Below the pieces are notes generated by a model, which was not told the origin of the DNA, made no database searches, and was given only the letters and a program-made list of their open reading frames with translations. 64,000 nt of DNA from Gonocerus acuteangulatus. Taxonomy: Eukaryota > Arthropoda > Insecta > Hemiptera > Coreidae. The stretch covers positions 89,538,785-89,602,784 of the forward strand of contig OX328126.1 of the NCBI GenBank assembly GCA_946811695.1. The letters run 5' to 3'. The translations under genes and the position numbers were made by a program. The stretch's first letter is position 1; each line of letters starts with the position of its first letter. This document shows, piece after piece, positions 62,811 through 64,000 of this stretch.

Positions 62811-64000
62811 ACTAGCTGAATACCCGTGCTTCACTACGGCCGATAAGTATTTCTTATATTGAGTTGAATAAGATATGATCAAAATTAACGCTGCTACATA
62901 ATTTTTTACAGCTTATTATTGCACGGACTTTAAAGTTACCCAGGAAACGCCATGTGGAGGTAACCGTGCTTGTTTCCGTTAATAAAACTAACAAATTTGA
63001 AGTTTTAAGCACGTATCTCTTCGATTGACATCCCACCGAACATTACAACAGAATCTTATTGTAGAGAATTTAGTAACCTTTCGAATAGCCGCCTTCCACG
63101 TACTACGAGTTCCCAACCGTTTTCGAGATATTTTAGAAAATATACTGAGATCCGAAAACTTTGTATCACCATTCATACAACTTTTTCCCCATATACTTCG
63201 TTTCTGAATAGCCAAACAGAAAATTAGTTTTGAAAAGTATTTCTATCAATTTCTCTGGTCAATGGCTAAAGAACTCGCTTTAAAAATGGTTTCATTCGTT
63301 TTCCTACGTCAAGGAATGTTTCGCACAAATTTTGCTCCTAAAACCATGTTCCAGTAAACGGATTCTACTGGTTAATGAACTTGACCTTTTATATGAGAAG
63401 AAAGATTTTTGTACCAAATGTTATCAAAATCGGACCATTTTTGAGCCGATGAGGAACTTCTTAATAATTCAAACCCCCCTAAAAGTACTTAAACATTTGA
63501 ATATAAAAAAAAAAAAAACTTTCTTAGCGAGTGTTTACACTCTAAACGTATTGGCCGTGCAAAATTTCAAATTTTTGTGTCAAGTGGTTCGGGATATTAT
63601 ACCTCGGATGGGCCATCACCAGGGCGTAAACTCTATGAGGAACAAAGTCACATTTTATTTCTAGTAATTCAAGGACTGTCATCATAGTGGAAATTAACCT
63701 CAATTAAAAATAATACTATGAAATAGATAATGTACGGCAACAGCTGTTCTGTTATCGTCCTAGCAACGCATGCTGCCTAGGCTTGCCTGCTCTAACCAAC
63801 TAAAACTTTAAACCGCTCAAAAAATACTTAAAAATTCGAATATCGAAAAATCCTTTCTTAGCGAGCGTCTACGGTCTATAGGGAGTGTCCATGCAAAATT
63901 TCAAGTTTTTCTGTCAAGCAGTTTGGGCTGGGGGATGATAGGTCAGTCAGTCAGTGAGTGGTATTTGACAAATATATAGTAGACTAGAATTAGAGTTATT
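62811..64000 (+). repeat. CTAGCTGAATACCCG element / old interspersed repeat, runs off the window
   Basis: Begins ACTAGCTGAATACCCGTGCT-TCACTACGGC. The middle (63000-63310) is the CACGTATCTCTTCGATTGAC / CCCAACCGTTTTCGAGATAT block of the CTGCGTCATCTT family. 63485-63590 and 63815-63935 are related (ACTTTCTTAGCGAGTGTTTACA...GTGCAAAATTTCAAATTTTT), a ~330-bp direct repeat. It ends with CAGTCAGTCAGTGAGTGGTA near ATATATAGTAGA. The CTAGCTG start and this old repeat are therefore parts of one element here. Confidence 0.55.

Overview
The window is an AT-rich stretch of a eukaryotic nuclear genome made almost entirely of transposable-element remnants, minisatellites and (TA)n microsatellites. I recognise no complete host gene. 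An arthropod is the best guess, from the mix of 5S-rRNA-derived and tRNA-derived SINEs, Jockey/I-type non-LTR retrotransposon 3' ends with (AAAT)n or (TTGA)n tails, mariner, Tigger/pogo and piggyBac-like elements, and short TIR elements beginning ACAGGGTG. This is inference from element families; the species is not determinable by eye. A 200-base run of N (19093-19292) marks draft assembly sequence.

Layout. 1-8 kb: a 5S-derived SINE, ten copies of a 131-bp satellite, a piggyBac-like MITE inside an older repeat, a tRNA-derived SINE inside a short tandem array, and the first of three long foldback elements. 8-14 kb: a tRNA-derived SINE, a Tigger-like element with a helix-turn-helix remnant, a non-LTR C-terminal remnant carrying a 5S SINE, and a 0.9-kb element with ~200-bp inverted ends. 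14.36-16.0 kb: 55 exact copies of a 30-bp unit. 16-28 kb: SINEs, the gap, a mariner 5' half, a composite 2.3-kb inverted-repeat element, and a GC-richer island at 26.3-26.8 kb. 28.5-34 kb: about 82 copies of a 57-bp unit that encodes 19 residues of a non-LTR retrotransposon's C-terminal zinc-knuckle region, still flanked on both sides by the matching retrotransposon sequence, and interrupted twice by the same 250-bp MITE. 34-55 kb: SINEs, tandem repeats, a cluster of GCGCATGCGY motifs, further non-LTR 3' ends, ACAGGGTG elements, and two more foldback elements with 12-bp target-site duplications. 55.5-58.2 kb: the only long convincing ORF, a 784-codon reverse transcriptase/RNase H/zinc-knuckle ORF2 fragment on the minus strand. 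58-64 kb: SINEs, a 121-bp tandem-module repeat, an ACAGGGTGTCCC element and old non-coding repeats.

Two points stand out. First, a coding piece of a retrotransposon has expanded into a multi-kilobase in-frame minisatellite; the unit can be aligned with the intact ORF2 in the same window. Second, the foldback elements, a solo copy, and an unrelated repeat share a core reading CTGANGA - hairpin - CGAAACG, resembling the catalytic core of the hammerhead ribozymes described in Penelope-like retroelements. The stem shows covariation between copies, and the elements have 12-13-bp target duplications and a one-sided tail. The canonical cleavage strand is not clear in every copy, so activity is a hypothesis.
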